From NCBI GenBank assembly GCA_023411375.1, contig JAEYOW010000052.1, positions 62,001 to 126,000 on the forward strand: a stretch of DNA of 64,000 nt. Reading direction: 5' to 3'. Below, in pieces: positions 1-8,543 of the stretch. This DNA comes from Bacillota bacterium. Its GTDB lineage: Bacteria > Bacillota > Clostridia > Christensenellales > Aristaeellaceae. The position numbers and the translations under genes are program-made. Below the pieces are notes generated by a model. That model searched no databases. It was not told the DNA's origin and saw only the letters and a list, made by a program, of their open reading frames with translations. Numbering within the stretch: position 1 is the stretch's first letter; the number at the start of each line of letters is the position of its first letter.

Positions 1-1
1 C

Positions 2-3000
2 ACCGCTACGGTTACGGTAACCTGCGATATTTTTTCGGAGCTGGAAAGCATGCTATCCATGGGCATCCAGTCCTCGCAAAACGAGCTTTGGAGCGTACAG
101 AAAAACAGCTCGAGCTTTGTTTTGCAAGCGCGCCGCTACGGGCACGGCTGGGGCATGAGCCAGCGCGGCGCGATGTATATGGCCAAGTTGGGCTATACCT
201 ACGATCAGATTCTCGGGTTTTACTATGTGGATTGCAAGCGCGTACAGCACAGCTTTACCAATACCATCTTAAACGAGGTTGGCGATACGCAAACCACCGT
301 GGAGGACCCGGCAGAGCTTGGCGGCGGGGATGAAACCGCCTGCAGGGGGACGGTCAGGCTTGTCGGCTCCAGCGGTTCGCTTGCCATCCGTACAGGAAAA
401 TCAACGTCCAGCAGCCTGATCGGCACGGCGGGCAACGGTGCCATTATGAGCGTGCTGTGGAGCGACGGTACCTGGTGCTTTGTCAAGTACGGCAACCTCA
501 ACGGCTATGTTCCGGCCAACGCGCTGACCATTACTGGCACGCCTTCGGGCAGCGAGGGCCAGCCTACGTCAATTTTAGGCTTTGTCACCGTTACGGCAAG
601 CGACTTTGTAAACCTCCGCGCCTCCGGCAGCATGAGCGGTAACGTGCTGTCCACCGCCCCCGCTGGAGCGGTGCTCACGGTATTTGACAAATCAGGATCA
701 TGGGCGCATGTGCAGTACAACGCGACGGTCGCTTATGCAAATACCGGCTATCTTTCCTCTGTCACAACAACATATCCCTCCCAGGTGGTTTCTACCGGCA
801 GCGCTACCGCGACCATCGTTACCGGGGACGGTACGGGCACGGTCAATCTGCGTGCCTCCGCCTCGACCGATGCCGCTGTGCTGGCGCAGCTTTCGCACGG
901 AACGGAAATCACCGTTACGGCGGACGACGGTTCCTGGTGCCGGGTTACGTATAACGGAACGGCCGGCTATCTGCTTTCGGAGTTTGTTTCCTATACGGGC
1001 GAAAGCCTGGAGGGCGGCGGAAGCGGCGGAACGGGCGACGGGCCGGGAGGGGAAACCGGCGGAGAAGGCGGAACGGGCGGCGAAAATACGGGCGTCAACG
1101 CCATCGTCAGCGGCGAGCTTGGCTATCTCCGGGAGCAGCCCAGCGTGGACGCGTCCTCCAAGCTTTTGGTGGCGGGCGGCGAAACCGTGCTTGTAACGGA
1201 GCGCGGAAGCGAGTGGTGCGCCGTTTCCTATGGCGGCGTGACCGGATACATGCTTACATCCTCCCTTACCTTTACAGACGGGGGAGAAACGGTCGCCAGG
1301 GCCGTTGTTACCACGCAGAGCGGCTCGCTCAACATGCGCGCCGAGGCCAGGGCCGGAAGCCGAATTCTGACCACCATCCCGCGAGGAACCGAGATTGAGG
1401 TGACGTCGGTTGACGCATCGTGGTGCGGCGTCAAATATGGCGGCTTTTCGGGCTATGTGATGACGGACTTCCTAACCTTTACGCAGGGCGGGGGAGACCA
1501 GACGCCCGGTGGCGGCGGCGAAGGCGACGTAACCGCCGTGGTTACCACGCAGAGCGGCTCGCTTAACCTGCGGGCCGAGGCGCGCGCCGGCAGCGCGATT
1601 TTGCGAACAATACCGCAATATGCGTCCGTTACGGTGCATGAGCGCAGAGCCGAGTGGTGCAACGTCACCTATCAGGGTACGACGGGCTATGTGATGACCG
1701 TATTTTTGACCTTTGCGGATGAGGAAGCACCCGGCGGAAACCCGGATGATGGAACAGGCGACGGTACGCCCGGCGGGAACCCGGATGACGGGACGGGTGA
1801 GGAAACGCCCGGTGGTGGAGACGCGGGCGACGGTACTGGCGGGGGAAACCTTCCCGAGGAGCCGGATATCAACGACCCGGACGAACCCATCACGCCGGAC
1901 ACGGGCGACGAAAATACGCTTTACGCCACGGTGACGACGGTTTCCGGCTCGCTTAACCTGCGCCGGGACGCGATGCCCGGCAGCGACGTGCTGGCGCGCA
2001 TTCCAAAGGGAACCACCATTGTAATTGATGATAAGCTGGCCGCGTGGAGCCGCACCACCTACGCCGGGCAGACCGGTTACGTGATGAACGCGTACCTCAT
2101 CTTCCGGCAGGGAAAGCCGGATACGTCGGAGGGAGAAACCGCCACGGTGACGACGGCTTCGGGCTCGCTGAACCTGCGCGCGGAGCCGTCCAAAAACGCG
2201 GGCGTGCTTACCCGTATCCCGCAGTACGCGGCCGTTTCTGTCCAGCAGCGCGGCGCAACGTGGTGCTACATTGGCTATAACGGTATCTTCGGTTATGCCA
2301 TGACGGAGTTTTTAACCTTTGCGGGAGAAACCCCTGATAATGGCGCGAATAGCGGCGGAACGGACGGAGGTTCCTCATCAGGGAGCACCGTGCAGACGGC
2401 CTATGTGTCGACTGCTTCCGGCTCGCTTAATCTCCGCGCCGAGGCGGACGGCGGCAGCCGTGTGCTCGCGACCATTCCACGCAACGCTGCCGTTACGGTC
2501 AACACCTATGGAAGCGCGTGGTGCCATATCACCTATAATGGCATTGCGGGGCATGTGATGACGCAGTTCCTGCGGTTTGAAACAACGCCCGTAATCACGA
2601 AGCCGCCTGCGGAAACAACGCCCGAGTACCCCGCCCAGGGCGATACCCCGGCGGAGGGGGAAACGTCAACCGGAGGGGACAGCCCAACGGATGGTGAAGC
2701 CGGAGGGGAAAACAAGCCGGACGGAGGCGGGGAAAGCGTGAAGCCCCCGGAAACGACCGATACAGGCGAGGATGCCTGGGTGCTTACAGCCTCCGGGGCG
2801 CTCAACCTGCGCGAAACCCCCTCGGACGGCGCGCGTATCCTGATAAAAATTCCACGCCTGGCTAAAGTGAACCTGTTATTGGAAAACAACGGGTGGAGCT
2901 ATTTGGAGTACGGCGGCCAATACGGCTATGCCATGACCCGCTTCCTGACCAAAACGGACCCTGCCGCGCAAAGCGAGGGCGGCGGTTCCCAGGCCGACGG

Positions 3001-3289
3001 ATCGCAAACGGGCGGAGAAAGCGGAAGCGTCGATACCTCCAGCGGAATCGCTCTGGATATCACGCTTGCCGTTCCCAGCCGGGAAACCTGGGCGGCCGTT
3101 TCCCCCGCGGAGGGAGAGGATGCCCTCACGCTTTGGAACCAATGCCTTGAAAACAGCGGGCTGGTTGAAAGCGTGCCGCGCGGAGAGCGGGTTGAGGTGA
3201 TTTTGCGGGGAGAAACCTGGTGCATGGTGCAATATATGGGCAAGCAGGGCTATTGTCCTCTTAAATACCTGAGCGTTGAGGGTGAATGA
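2..3289 (+). CDS. SpoIID/LytB-type protein with about 11 C-terminal SH3 repeats (5' truncated by window)
   Basis: The reading frame is open from base 2, so the gene begins upstream. The first 80 or so visible residues are the end of a SpoIID/LytB domain: a GHGWGMSQRGA motif is followed by a LGYTYDQIL-FYY tail, as in the sporulation lytic transglycosylase SpoIID. About 11 bacterial SH3-like repeats follow, each with a SGSLNLRAE start, a W-C-x-V-x-Y core and a GYVM-x-x-FL end. They are separated by Gly/Pro/Thr/Asp/Glu-rich linkers, especially near residues 335-355, 490-505, 570-650 and 870-920. SH3 repeats usually bind peptidoglycan, so a secreted or wall-bound enzyme is likely. Canonical SpoIID has no such tail, so this is probably a wall-remodelling relative rather than SpoIID itself. 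The stop overlaps the next gene. Confidence 0.85.
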   Translation, partial: TATVTVTCDIFSELESMLSMGIQSSQNELWSVQKNSSSFVLQARRYGHGWGMSQRGAMYMAKLGYTYDQILGFYYVDCKRVQHSFTNTILNEVGDTQTTVEDPAELGGGDETACRGTVRLVGSSGSLAIRTGKSTSSSLIGTAGNGAIMSVLWSDGTWCFVKYGNLNGYVPANALTITGTPSGSEGQPTSILGFVTVTASDFVNLRASGSMSGNVLSTAPAGAVLTVFDKSGSWAHVQYNATVAYANTGYLSSVTTTYPSQVVSTGSATATIVTGDGTGTVNLRASASTDAAVLAQLSHGTEITVTADDGSWCRVTYNGTAGYLLSEFVSYTGESLEGGGSGGTGDGPGGETGGEGGTGGENTGVNAIVSGELGYLREQPSVDASSKLLVAGGETVLVTERGSEWCAVSYGGVTGYMLTSSLTFTDGGETVARAVVTTQSGSLNMRAEARAGSRILTTIPRGTEIEVTSVDASWCGVKYGGFSGYVMTDFLTFTQGGGDQTPGGGGEGDVTAVVTTQSGSLNLRAEARAGSAILRTIPQYASVTVHERRAEWCNVTYQGTTGYVMTVFLTFADEEAPGGNPDDGTGDGTPGGNPDDGTGEETPGGGDAGDGTGGGNLPEEPDINDPDEPITPDTGDENTLYATVTTVSGSLNLRRDAMPGSDVLARIPKGTTIVIDDKLAAWSRTTYAGQTGYVMNAYLIFRQGKPDTSEGETATVTTASGSLNLRAEPSKNAGVLTRIPQYAAVSVQQRGATWCYIGYNGIFGYAMTEFLTFAGETPDNGANSGGTDGGSSSGSTVQTAYVSTASGSLNLRAEADGGSRVLATIPRNAAVTVNTYGSAWCHITYNGIAGHVMTQFLRFETTPVITKPPAETTPEYPAQGDTPAEGETSTGGDSPTDGEAGGENKPDGGGESVKPPETTDTGEDAWVLTASGALNLRETPSDGARILIKIPRLAKVNLLLENNGWSYLEYGGQYGYAMTRFLTKTDPAAQSEGGGSQADGSQTGGESGSVDTSSGIALDITLAVPSRETWAAVSPAEGEDALTLWNQCLENSGLVESVPRGERVEVILRGETWCMVQYMGKQGYCPLKYLSVEGE

Positions 3290-4029
3290 TGGAAACGCTG
3301 ATCGGACCAAATGAACGCGTGGATGATCTGCAACGAAACGGCCTTCAGATCATCCAGAATACCAATGCGTTCCGCTTTGGTATGGACGCGGTACTGCTTG
3401 CGGATTTCGCGCGGCTGCGTCCGCGCGATAAGGTGGCGGATATGGGCACGGGTACGGGCATTCTGTCCCTGCTTTTGAGCCAGAAGGAGCCGGAAGCCGT
3501 ATTTGAAGCGTTTGAGATTCAGCCGGAAATGGCGGACATGGCCGATCGCTCCGTCAGGCTGAACGGGCTTGAACAGCGTATCCGCGTGCATGTGGCGGAT
3601 ATGCGCGAGGCAGCGGAGCAAATTGGGCGGGAGAGTATGGACACGGTGGTATGCAACCCGCCCTATGGCAAGCGCGGCGGCACGCTCGTCAGCGAAAGCG
3701 AAAGCGTATTGATCGCCCGCCATGAAACGGATTGCTCCATTCAAGGAGTGGCATGCGCGTGCGCGGCTGTACTGCGCAACCATGGGCGGCTTTCAATCGT
3801 ATTTCCTGCCCAGCGTATGCTGGAGCTTTGCGACGCGCTGCGGGAAAAACGTCTGGAGCCAAAGCGCGCTCGGATGGTTTGCGCAAAGGCGGACCGCGCG
3901 CCCTACCTGCTGCTTTTGGAGGCGGTTAAAAACGCGCGTCCATCCCTGCTGTGGCTTCCGCCGCTGGTGGTATACGATTCGGACGGCAAGGAAACAGAAG
4001 AAATCGCGCGCATCTATCACCGGGCGTGA
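3286..4029 (+). CDS. tRNA1(Val) (adenine37-N6)-methyltransferase family protein (TrmN6/YfiC-like)
   Basis: This is a class I SAM-dependent methyltransferase of 247 residues. The SAM-binding motif ADMGTGTGILSLLL lies near residues 50-63. The catalytic NPPYGK motif, typical of adenine-N6 methyltransferases, lies near residue 124. The N-terminal RFGMDAVLLADF segment matches the TrmN6/YabB family, which modifies A37 of tRNA1(Val). The first ATG overlaps the stop of the preceding wall-protein gene, and a second ATG at 3289 is equally possible because GAGGG at 3278-3282 serves both. The 3' end overlaps the convergent flippase gene by 13 bases. Confidence 0.85.
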   Translation: MMETLIGPNERVDDLQRNGLQIIQNTNAFRFGMDAVLLADFARLRPRDKVADMGTGTGILSLLLSQKEPEAVFEAFEIQPEMADMADRSVRLNGLEQRIRVHVADMREAAEQIGRESMDTVVCNPPYGKRGGTLVSESESVLIARHETDCSIQGVACACAAVLRNHGRLSIVFPAQRMLELCDALREKRLEPKRARMVCAKADRAPYLLLLEAVKNARPSLLWLPPLVVYDSDGKETEEIARIYHRA

Positions 4030-5315
4030 GGCCGCAGACGGTCGCGCCGCCACAGCGCCAGAATACCCAGGTTCCACAGGATGGTCGCCACCTGGCTGAA
4101 CGCCTGAGCGGCGACGACCCCGTTTAGCCGAAATCCGGGGTCGGCAGTCATGATATAGGTCATTGCCAGGGTGATCACGGAAATGGGAAGCGCTCCGAAC
4201 ATGGAGCGCTTCTGTTGTCCCAGCGAAGCGACGATGCCGCCGGACAGGTGGCTCAGCGCAAACAGTGCGGCCAGCGGCGCGCAGAGGCGGAAAAGGTCGC
4301 CAAGCTCCGCCATCCGGTACACGCTGTTTGCCAACACCGGGGCGGAAAGGTATACCGCCGCGCCGCTCAGAGCCGCTACGGGCAGGCAGGAGCCAAAGCA
4401 CACGAAAAGCAGGCGTTTGAGTTCATGCAGATGATCCTCCGCCTTGGCCAGCTTGGGCAGCGCCACCATGGAAAGCGCGCTGGTAAAGATGCACGGCAGC
4501 ATCAGAATCGGCATGACCATCCCGTTTAACATTCCGAGCCTCGCGGTGGACTCGGCCGCGGACAGGCCGGACTGCTGAAGCCTGAGCGGAATCATAATGG
4601 CGGTTAGGGAACGCAACAGGGTTTGAATCAGGCGCGTGAGCGTCGTGGGCGCGGCCAGCCTGAAAACGGGCTTTCGCCATGCGCGCGCGGGCCGGGTGTT
4701 CAGGCTGGGGATGCGCAACACGGCAAGCACAAAGCAAAGGCCCAGCGCCTCCGCCACCATGGTGGCGGCGACCGGGATAGCGGCCATCCACGGCGCGGTC
4801 AGCCTGCGCAGCAGCAACAGCATCAGTAGCGAGAAAGCGAAGCGCGCCACCTGCTCGATCAACTCCGATAAAGCGGGCACGCGGCTCCACTCCATGCCGT
4901 AGCAGTAGCCGTTAAACGACGCCGAATAGCCCAGGATGATGATGCAAGGCGCCGTAAACCACAGCGAGGGCAGCACCCGGATATCGCCCATCCACCGCGC
5001 GATCAGGGGTGAAAACAGCAGCAGCGCCGGGATAAGCATGGCGGACGCAATGCGCACCAGCGCCATGCCCGCCAGAAGCGGTTTTTGTTTGTCGGTATCC
5101 TTCGCGCGGGCCGTCATGCGGCTGATGGCCATAGGTAAACCGGAGGTGAGCGGGGTGATCGCCAGCATGTGCACGCCCTGCGCAAGCTCCGCGATACCCA
5201 TAATTTCCGCGCCCAGAAAGCGCGACAGCAGCACGCGCAGAAAAAGCCCCAACGCACGTACGATGGCGTTGACGGCTGTGAGAAAAATGGTTTGCCGCTT
5301 TGCTCCGCCCTTCAT
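4017..5315 (-). CDS. SpoVB-like polysaccharide/lipid flippase (MOP superfamily)
   Basis: This 432-residue integral membrane protein has about 12-14 hydrophobic segments. The N-terminal stretch (FLTAVNAIVRALGLFLRVLL, then SRFLGAEIMGIAELAQG) matches stage V sporulation protein B and the related Wzx/MurJ-like transporters. Members of this family move lipid-linked wall or polysaccharide precursors across the membrane; SpoVB acts in spore cortex formation. I set the start at the ATG at 5315 because it has a GAGGTG ribosome site 6 bases upstream, while the longer open frame has an Arg/Pro-rich leader with no such site. The gene is divergent from the dCMP deaminase gene. Whether it is the sporulation paralogue cannot be told from sequence alone. 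Confidence 0.8.
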   Translation of the reverse strand: MKGGAKRQTIFLTAVNAIVRALGLFLRVLLSRFLGAEIMGIAELAQGVHMLAITPLTSGLPMAISRMTARAKDTDKQKPLLAGMALVRIASAMLIPALLLFSPLIARWMGDIRVLPSLWFTAPCIIILGYSASFNGYCYGMEWSRVPALSELIEQVARFAFSLLMLLLLRRLTAPWMAAIPVAATMVAEALGLCFVLAVLRIPSLNTRPARAWRKPVFRLAAPTTLTRLIQTLLRSLTAIMIPLRLQQSGLSAAESTARLGMLNGMVMPILMLPCIFTSALSMVALPKLAKAEDHLHELKRLLFVCFGSCLPVAALSGAAVYLSAPVLANSVYRMAELGDLFRLCAPLAALFALSHLSGGIVASLGQQKRSMFGALPISVITLAMTYIMTADPGFRLNGVVAAQAFSQVATILWNLGILALWRRDRLRPHAR

Positions 5316-5375
5316 ACTTTCACCTCGCCTCCACAGGGCATGGTATGAAGGCGGGCGGGAGCGCATGACTGCGGA

Positions 5376-5404
5376 TTGCCAAACGGACGGCCTTGGAGTA
5401 TAAT
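5376..5404 (+). promoter_or_regulatory. sigma-A-type promoter for the dCMP deaminase gene
   Basis: TTGCCA at 5376-5381 and a perfect TATAAT at 5399-5404 are separated by 17 bases. The pair lies 28 bases before the start codon at 5432 and ahead of an AAAGGGGG ribosome site. Confidence 0.7.
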
Positions 5405-5431
5405 GCACACAGCCGAAAGGGGGCTTGCGCA

Positions 5432-5890
5432 ATGGATAAATGGGATATCCGGTTCATGAAAATGGCGTACCTGATTTCCGAGTGGACAAGCTGTTTTGTG
5501 GAGGGCCGCAGCATCGGCGCGGTGATTGTCAAGGATAAGCGTATTATGACCACGGGGTATAACGGCGCGCCTGCCGGGCTTAAAACTTGTAAGGAGCGCG
5601 GCGAGTGCATGCGCCGTAAGCTGAACATCGAATCGGGCACGCGCGCGGAGGTATGCTATGCCATCCATGCCGAACAAAACGCCATTTTACAAGCGGCCAA
5701 GCTGGGCATCTCCATCGACGGGGCCACGCTGTACTGTACGCACCAGCCCTGTTCCGTCTGCGCGAAGATGATCGTCAACGTCGGCATCAGGCGCGTTGTG
5801 TATCAGCAGGGCTATCCGGATAAGTTTTCGCTGGAAATTTTTGAGGAAGCCGGGGTCAAGCTGGAGCAGTTCCAGGAGCCGCTGGCTTAG
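5432..5890 (+). CDS. deoxycytidylate (dCMP) deaminase / ComEB family
   Basis: This 152-residue zinc-dependent deaminase probably converts dCMP to dUMP for thymidylate synthesis. The HAEQNA motif supplies the first zinc ligand and the catalytic Glu, and the PCSVC motif supplies the two Cys ligands. The substrate-loop region TGYNGAPAGLKTC matches dCMP deaminases and ComE operon protein 2 (ComEB). I chose the ATG at 5432 because it follows a strong ribosome site and a consensus promoter; upstream in-frame starts would fall inside the promoter. It is separated by 21 bases from the acetyltransferase gene downstream and probably shares a transcript with it. Confidence 0.88.
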   Translation: MDKWDIRFMKMAYLISEWTSCFVEGRSIGAVIVKDKRIMTTGYNGAPAGLKTCKERGECMRRKLNIESGTRAEVCYAIHAEQNAILQAAKLGISIDGATLYCTHQPCSVCAKMIVNVGIRRVVYQQGYPDKFSLEIFEEAGVKLEQFQEPLA

Positions 5891-5911
5891 GGCGGCGGAA
5901 AAGGAGCGCGC

Positions 5912-6451
5912 ATGGAAATAACGGTTCAGCCGCTCGATTCGGAGAATCGTGGAAAAAAACTGACCTTCCGCTATGAGACGGAAGGCTTTTATGATACGGT
6001 TTTACAAAAGACGCCGGAGGGCTGGGCGCTTTCTTTTCGATTGAAACCGTTTTCAGCGCCGGTCGAGAAGTGCTTTGAGGACAGGCTTCTTTCCGGCTGG
6101 TTGGAGGAACCCTCGTTATTTGGCGCCTTCGTGGACGGAACGCTGGCCGATTATGTGGAAACGAGCCATGAGCGGTGGAACAACCGGCTTCGCATATCCA
6201 ACATTCTTGTGGAAGCGCCCTTTCGCGGTATGGGCGTAGGGCGCGCGCTTTTTGAACAGGCTGAAAACCGCGCGCGCGAAGTGAAGGCGCGCGCGGTTGT
6301 GCTGGAAACGCAGAGCTGTAATGTCCCGGCCATCCGGTTTTACGAAAAAATGGGGATGGGGGTGATTGGTTGCGATCTGCTGGCCTATTCCAATGAGGAT
6401 ATCAGCCGGGGAGAGGTGCGGTTGGAAATGGGAAAACCCCTGACTGTTTAG
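5912..6451 (+). CDS. GNAT-family N-acetyltransferase, streptothricin-acetyltransferase-like
   Basis: This is a 179-residue acetyl-CoA-dependent transferase. The acetyl-CoA pyrophosphate-binding motif FRGMGVGRAL lies near residues 106-115, and the C-terminal NVPAIRFYEKMGM motif is typical of GNAT motif B. The overall arrangement, including a LETQSCN stretch and a DLLAYSNED tail, resembles the Sat/streptothricin acetyltransferase group, but the substrate cannot be assigned. An extra N-terminal segment of about 60 residues precedes the core. The start ATG has a GGAAAAGGAG ribosome site 6 bases upstream. It converges on the DUF6062 gene with only 6 bases between the stops. Confidence 0.75.
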   Translation: MEITVQPLDSENRGKKLTFRYETEGFYDTVLQKTPEGWALSFRLKPFSAPVEKCFEDRLLSGWLEEPSLFGAFVDGTLADYVETSHERWNNRLRISNILVEAPFRGMGVGRALFEQAENRAREVKARAVVLETQSCNVPAIRFYEKMGMGVIGCDLLAYSNEDISRGEVRLEMGKPLTV

Positions 6452-6457
6452 CGCCCT

Positions 6458-7192
6458 CTACTTCTTATCTTCTCCCACGCAGCGGCCGCGCAGGCGGTTG
6501 ACGGTACGCTCCAGGGCGTTTTTGCTGTTGCCCCAGGGCTTGTCCTGGTTGCGGTAATCAAATTTGAGGGTAAACCACTCCAAATCCTTTTCAGCCTGCG
6601 CAAGGTTTTTTTTCAAGAGCGACAAAAGCGACGCGGCAAACGCCTGCTGCTTTTCTCCCCCCAGGTGTTTTTTGGCGTGCTTTAAAAGCTCCGCCGCGTG
6701 CGGTATGCATACGCCCGTGGAGCTTTCCCATTTTTTGCGAAAGGCCGTATCGTTTTTCCATAGATGCAAAAAGGTATACAGATAGCGGTTCATGTGTTGA
6801 TCGACCGCTTCGCATACCACACAGGTTTCAGTAAGCGCGTTCAACCCCTGAATCAGCCCGTCCAAATCGCCGCCCCTGCCGCTGAAAAGGCCTTTCTTGC
6901 CTTCCGGCGCAAGCTTTTCCAGCTTGTTCAGCTTTTTCAGCAGTTCTTTTGTGTGCGAGTCGGTCAGCAAGGCGTGACCCAGGCGGTTTTGCATCTGAAA
7001 GAGCTGCTGATGATGCGCGGCGCAGATGCCGCGCTCGTTGACGCGGATGCGGCTGTCGGGCTCCATCACGCTGCCGCCAAGGCTGCGCTCTATCTCCGTA
7101 TGCTCGGATTTCTGAAATAGGGTGCAGAGCGGACACCCGCATGCCTGTTCCATCGCTTCCCAGACGGGAATGGTGTCCAGATGATATTGCAT
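6458..7192 (-). CDS. DUF6062 family protein with paired-Cys motifs
   Basis: This is a 244-residue soluble protein without signal peptide or membrane segment. It carries CGCPLC near residue 18, a C-x2-H-H motif (CAAHHQQ) near residue 58, CVVC near residue 123 and a CIPH motif near residue 161. This regular spacing suggests two related metal- or cluster-binding half-repeats. The Cys arrangement and length match the uncharacterised DUF6062 family of Clostridia; no function is known to me. The ATG follows a GGAGGA ribosome site. The promoter region holds a perfect 15-base palindrome at 7214-7228, which suggests regulation by a dimeric repressor. Confidence 0.65.
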   Translation of the reverse strand: MQYHLDTIPVWEAMEQACGCPLCTLFQKSEHTEIERSLGGSVMEPDSRIRVNERGICAAHHQQLFQMQNRLGHALLTDSHTKELLKKLNKLEKLAPEGKKGLFSGRGGDLDGLIQGLNALTETCVVCEAVDQHMNRYLYTFLHLWKNDTAFRKKWESSTGVCIPHAAELLKHAKKHLGGEKQQAFAASLLSLLKKNLAQAEKDLEWFTLKFDYRNQDKPWGNSKNALERTVNRLRGRCVGEDKK

Positions 7193-7213
7193 ATTTGTCC
7201 TCCGTCCAGTATA

Positions 7214-7228
7214 ATAGGTTCAACCTAT
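7214..7228. promoter_or_regulatory. 15-base perfect palindrome, candidate operator over the DUF6062 promoter
   Basis: ATAGGTT-C-AACCTAT is a perfect 7-1-7 inverted repeat. On the minus strand a TATACT hexamer at 7209-7214 immediately follows it, which could be the -10 box of the DUF6062 gene starting at 7192. A repressor bound here would block that promoter. The regulator is unknown. Confidence 0.4.
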
Positions 7229-7319
7229 GGTAGCAGAACGCCGCTGAAAGCGCAACCTCTCATATCCCGTTTACGGGCCGCATATCGTTTCGCGATACGG
7301 GATGCGGGAGGGAAAAAGC

Positions 7320-8150
7320 ATGCAGGGGAACAAGCGCGTATACCCAAGGGAGGCTTTCCCTGGGAAATGGTTGAGCTACTTGCTTTTGTTTTTATCGGCC
7401 GTGGTGCTTCTATCAGGACTTGTCTGGGGCGGCGGCGGCGAGGATGTCGATATTCAACTCGCGCAGACCGCCACGCCTATCCCTACGGACGAGGTGTTTG
7501 ATGAAACGGTGGAAAGCCGTGAAATCGCCCTGCCGTCCAGCACATGGTACGCCCTTCAGCTCGGCGCTTTTGAAAATGAGAAAGCCGCCGATGAGCTTGC
7601 GCGGCAGTTCATGCAGCGCGGGGCCGCGGGCTATGTATGGCAGGACGGGCGGTACCGGACGCTTGCCGCCGTTTATCCCACGCGCGAGGACGCGCAGAAC
7701 GTGCGCCGGCAGCTGAGCGAGCAGCATACGATTGATTCCTATTTGTACCAGATTGATTTACCGACGCTGACGCTGCGTATTCATGGCATGAAGGGACAGC
7801 TGGACATATTGGAAGCGGGCTTCATCCATGCCAACGATCTTGTGGCGCAGCTCCAGGCAATCGGCGTGATGATGGACAGGCAGGAAAAAAACGGAAAGGA
7901 AGCCGTCGAGCTTATTTCCGGCCTGCGCGCGCAGATGGAGACGGTCTCCTTACGCTTAAAGCAGCGTTTCGCCGCGCCCCGACACAACACCGTACAGGGG
8001 CTGATCGATTGTTTCGAGGATTACGCGGAGTTTTCCGGCACGCTTGAGGCTACCGACAGCGCGGTTGTCCTGGCGACGAAGATCAAAAACCAGACCCTTC
8101 GCTCTCTTTACATTTTGAAAAACGTGTACGATGAGCTTGGCAATACGTAG
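7320..8150 (+). CDS. SPOR-domain membrane-anchored protein
   Basis: This protein of 276 residues has one N-terminal membrane anchor (about residues 16-38, WLSYLLLFLSAVVLLSGLVW) and a short linker. A SPOR domain follows at about residues 70-140 (TWYALQLGAFENEKAADELA and a following RTLAAVYPTREDA). SPOR domains bind septal peptidoglycan stripped of stem peptides. The remainder (about 150-276) is helical and unassigned. The ATG at 7320 is preferred over one at 7302 because GGGAGG lies 8 bases upstream of it. Only 13 bases separate its stop from the DRTGG gene, so it appears to head the sensory hydrogenase operon, an odd pairing for a wall protein. Confidence 0.75.
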   Translation: MQGNKRVYPREAFPGKWLSYLLLFLSAVVLLSGLVWGGGGEDVDIQLAQTATPIPTDEVFDETVESREIALPSSTWYALQLGAFENEKAADELARQFMQRGAAGYVWQDGRYRTLAAVYPTREDAQNVRRQLSEQHTIDSYLYQIDLPTLTLRIHGMKGQLDILEAGFIHANDLVAQLQAIGVMMDRQEKNGKEAVELISGLRAQMETVSLRLKQRFAAPRHNTVQGLIDCFEDYAEFSGTLEATDSAVVLATKIKNQTLRSLYILKNVYDELGNT

Positions 8151-8163
8151 GAGGTTGATTTTT

Positions 8164-8523
8164 GTGACCATTAAGGAACTGATTCCCGTTTTGGACGCAA
8201 GGGTGCTGTGCGGGGAGGACAAGCTGGAGCAGGAGGTGAGCAGCGCCTGCGGCAGCGACCTGATGAGCGACGTGCTGGCCTTTGTGAAGGACAAGACGGT
8301 TCTCATCACGGGCCTGACCAACGTGCATGTGATGCGCACGGCCGAAATGCTGGATATTCATTGCGTTATTTTTGCGCGGGGAAAGGTGCCTGCGGAGGAT
8401 ATTCTTGACGAGGCGCGCGAGCTTGGAATCGTGGTGCTGGCGACCGGGCATACGACCTATACCACCTGCGGCCTGCTCTACGAGGCCGGCATTCGCGGTA
8501 CAAATGAACGAAGCGGCGCTTGA
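8164..8523 (+). CDS. DRTGG-domain protein (first copy)
   Basis: This small soluble protein of 119 residues has the fold signature of DRTGG domains: alternating beta strands and helices with VLITGLTNVHVMRTAEM in the middle and a C-terminal VVLATGHTTYTTCGLLYEAG segment. Stand-alone DRTGG proteins are often found beside [FeFe] hydrogenases and GHKL ATPases in Clostridia; their ligand is unproven, with nucleotide binding suspected from CBS-associated relatives. I placed the start at the GTG at 8164 because AGGAGG lies 9 bases upstream; the longer frame would overlap the preceding gene. A second DRTGG-type gene follows the hydrogenase. Confidence 0.75.
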   Translation: MTIKELIPVLDARVLCGEDKLEQEVSSACGSDLMSDVLAFVKDKTVLITGLTNVHVMRTAEMLDIHCVIFARGKVPAEDILDEARELGIVVLATGHTTYTTCGLLYEAGIRGTNERSGA

Positions 8524-8543
8524 ACGCGCGAAAGAGGGATACT

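Noticed and set aside
1300..2900. Repeated sequence resembling a tandem repeat or CRISPR array
   Set aside because: The repetition comes from in-frame SH3 domain copies and Gly/Asp linkers; units are about 200-300 bases, diverged and coding.
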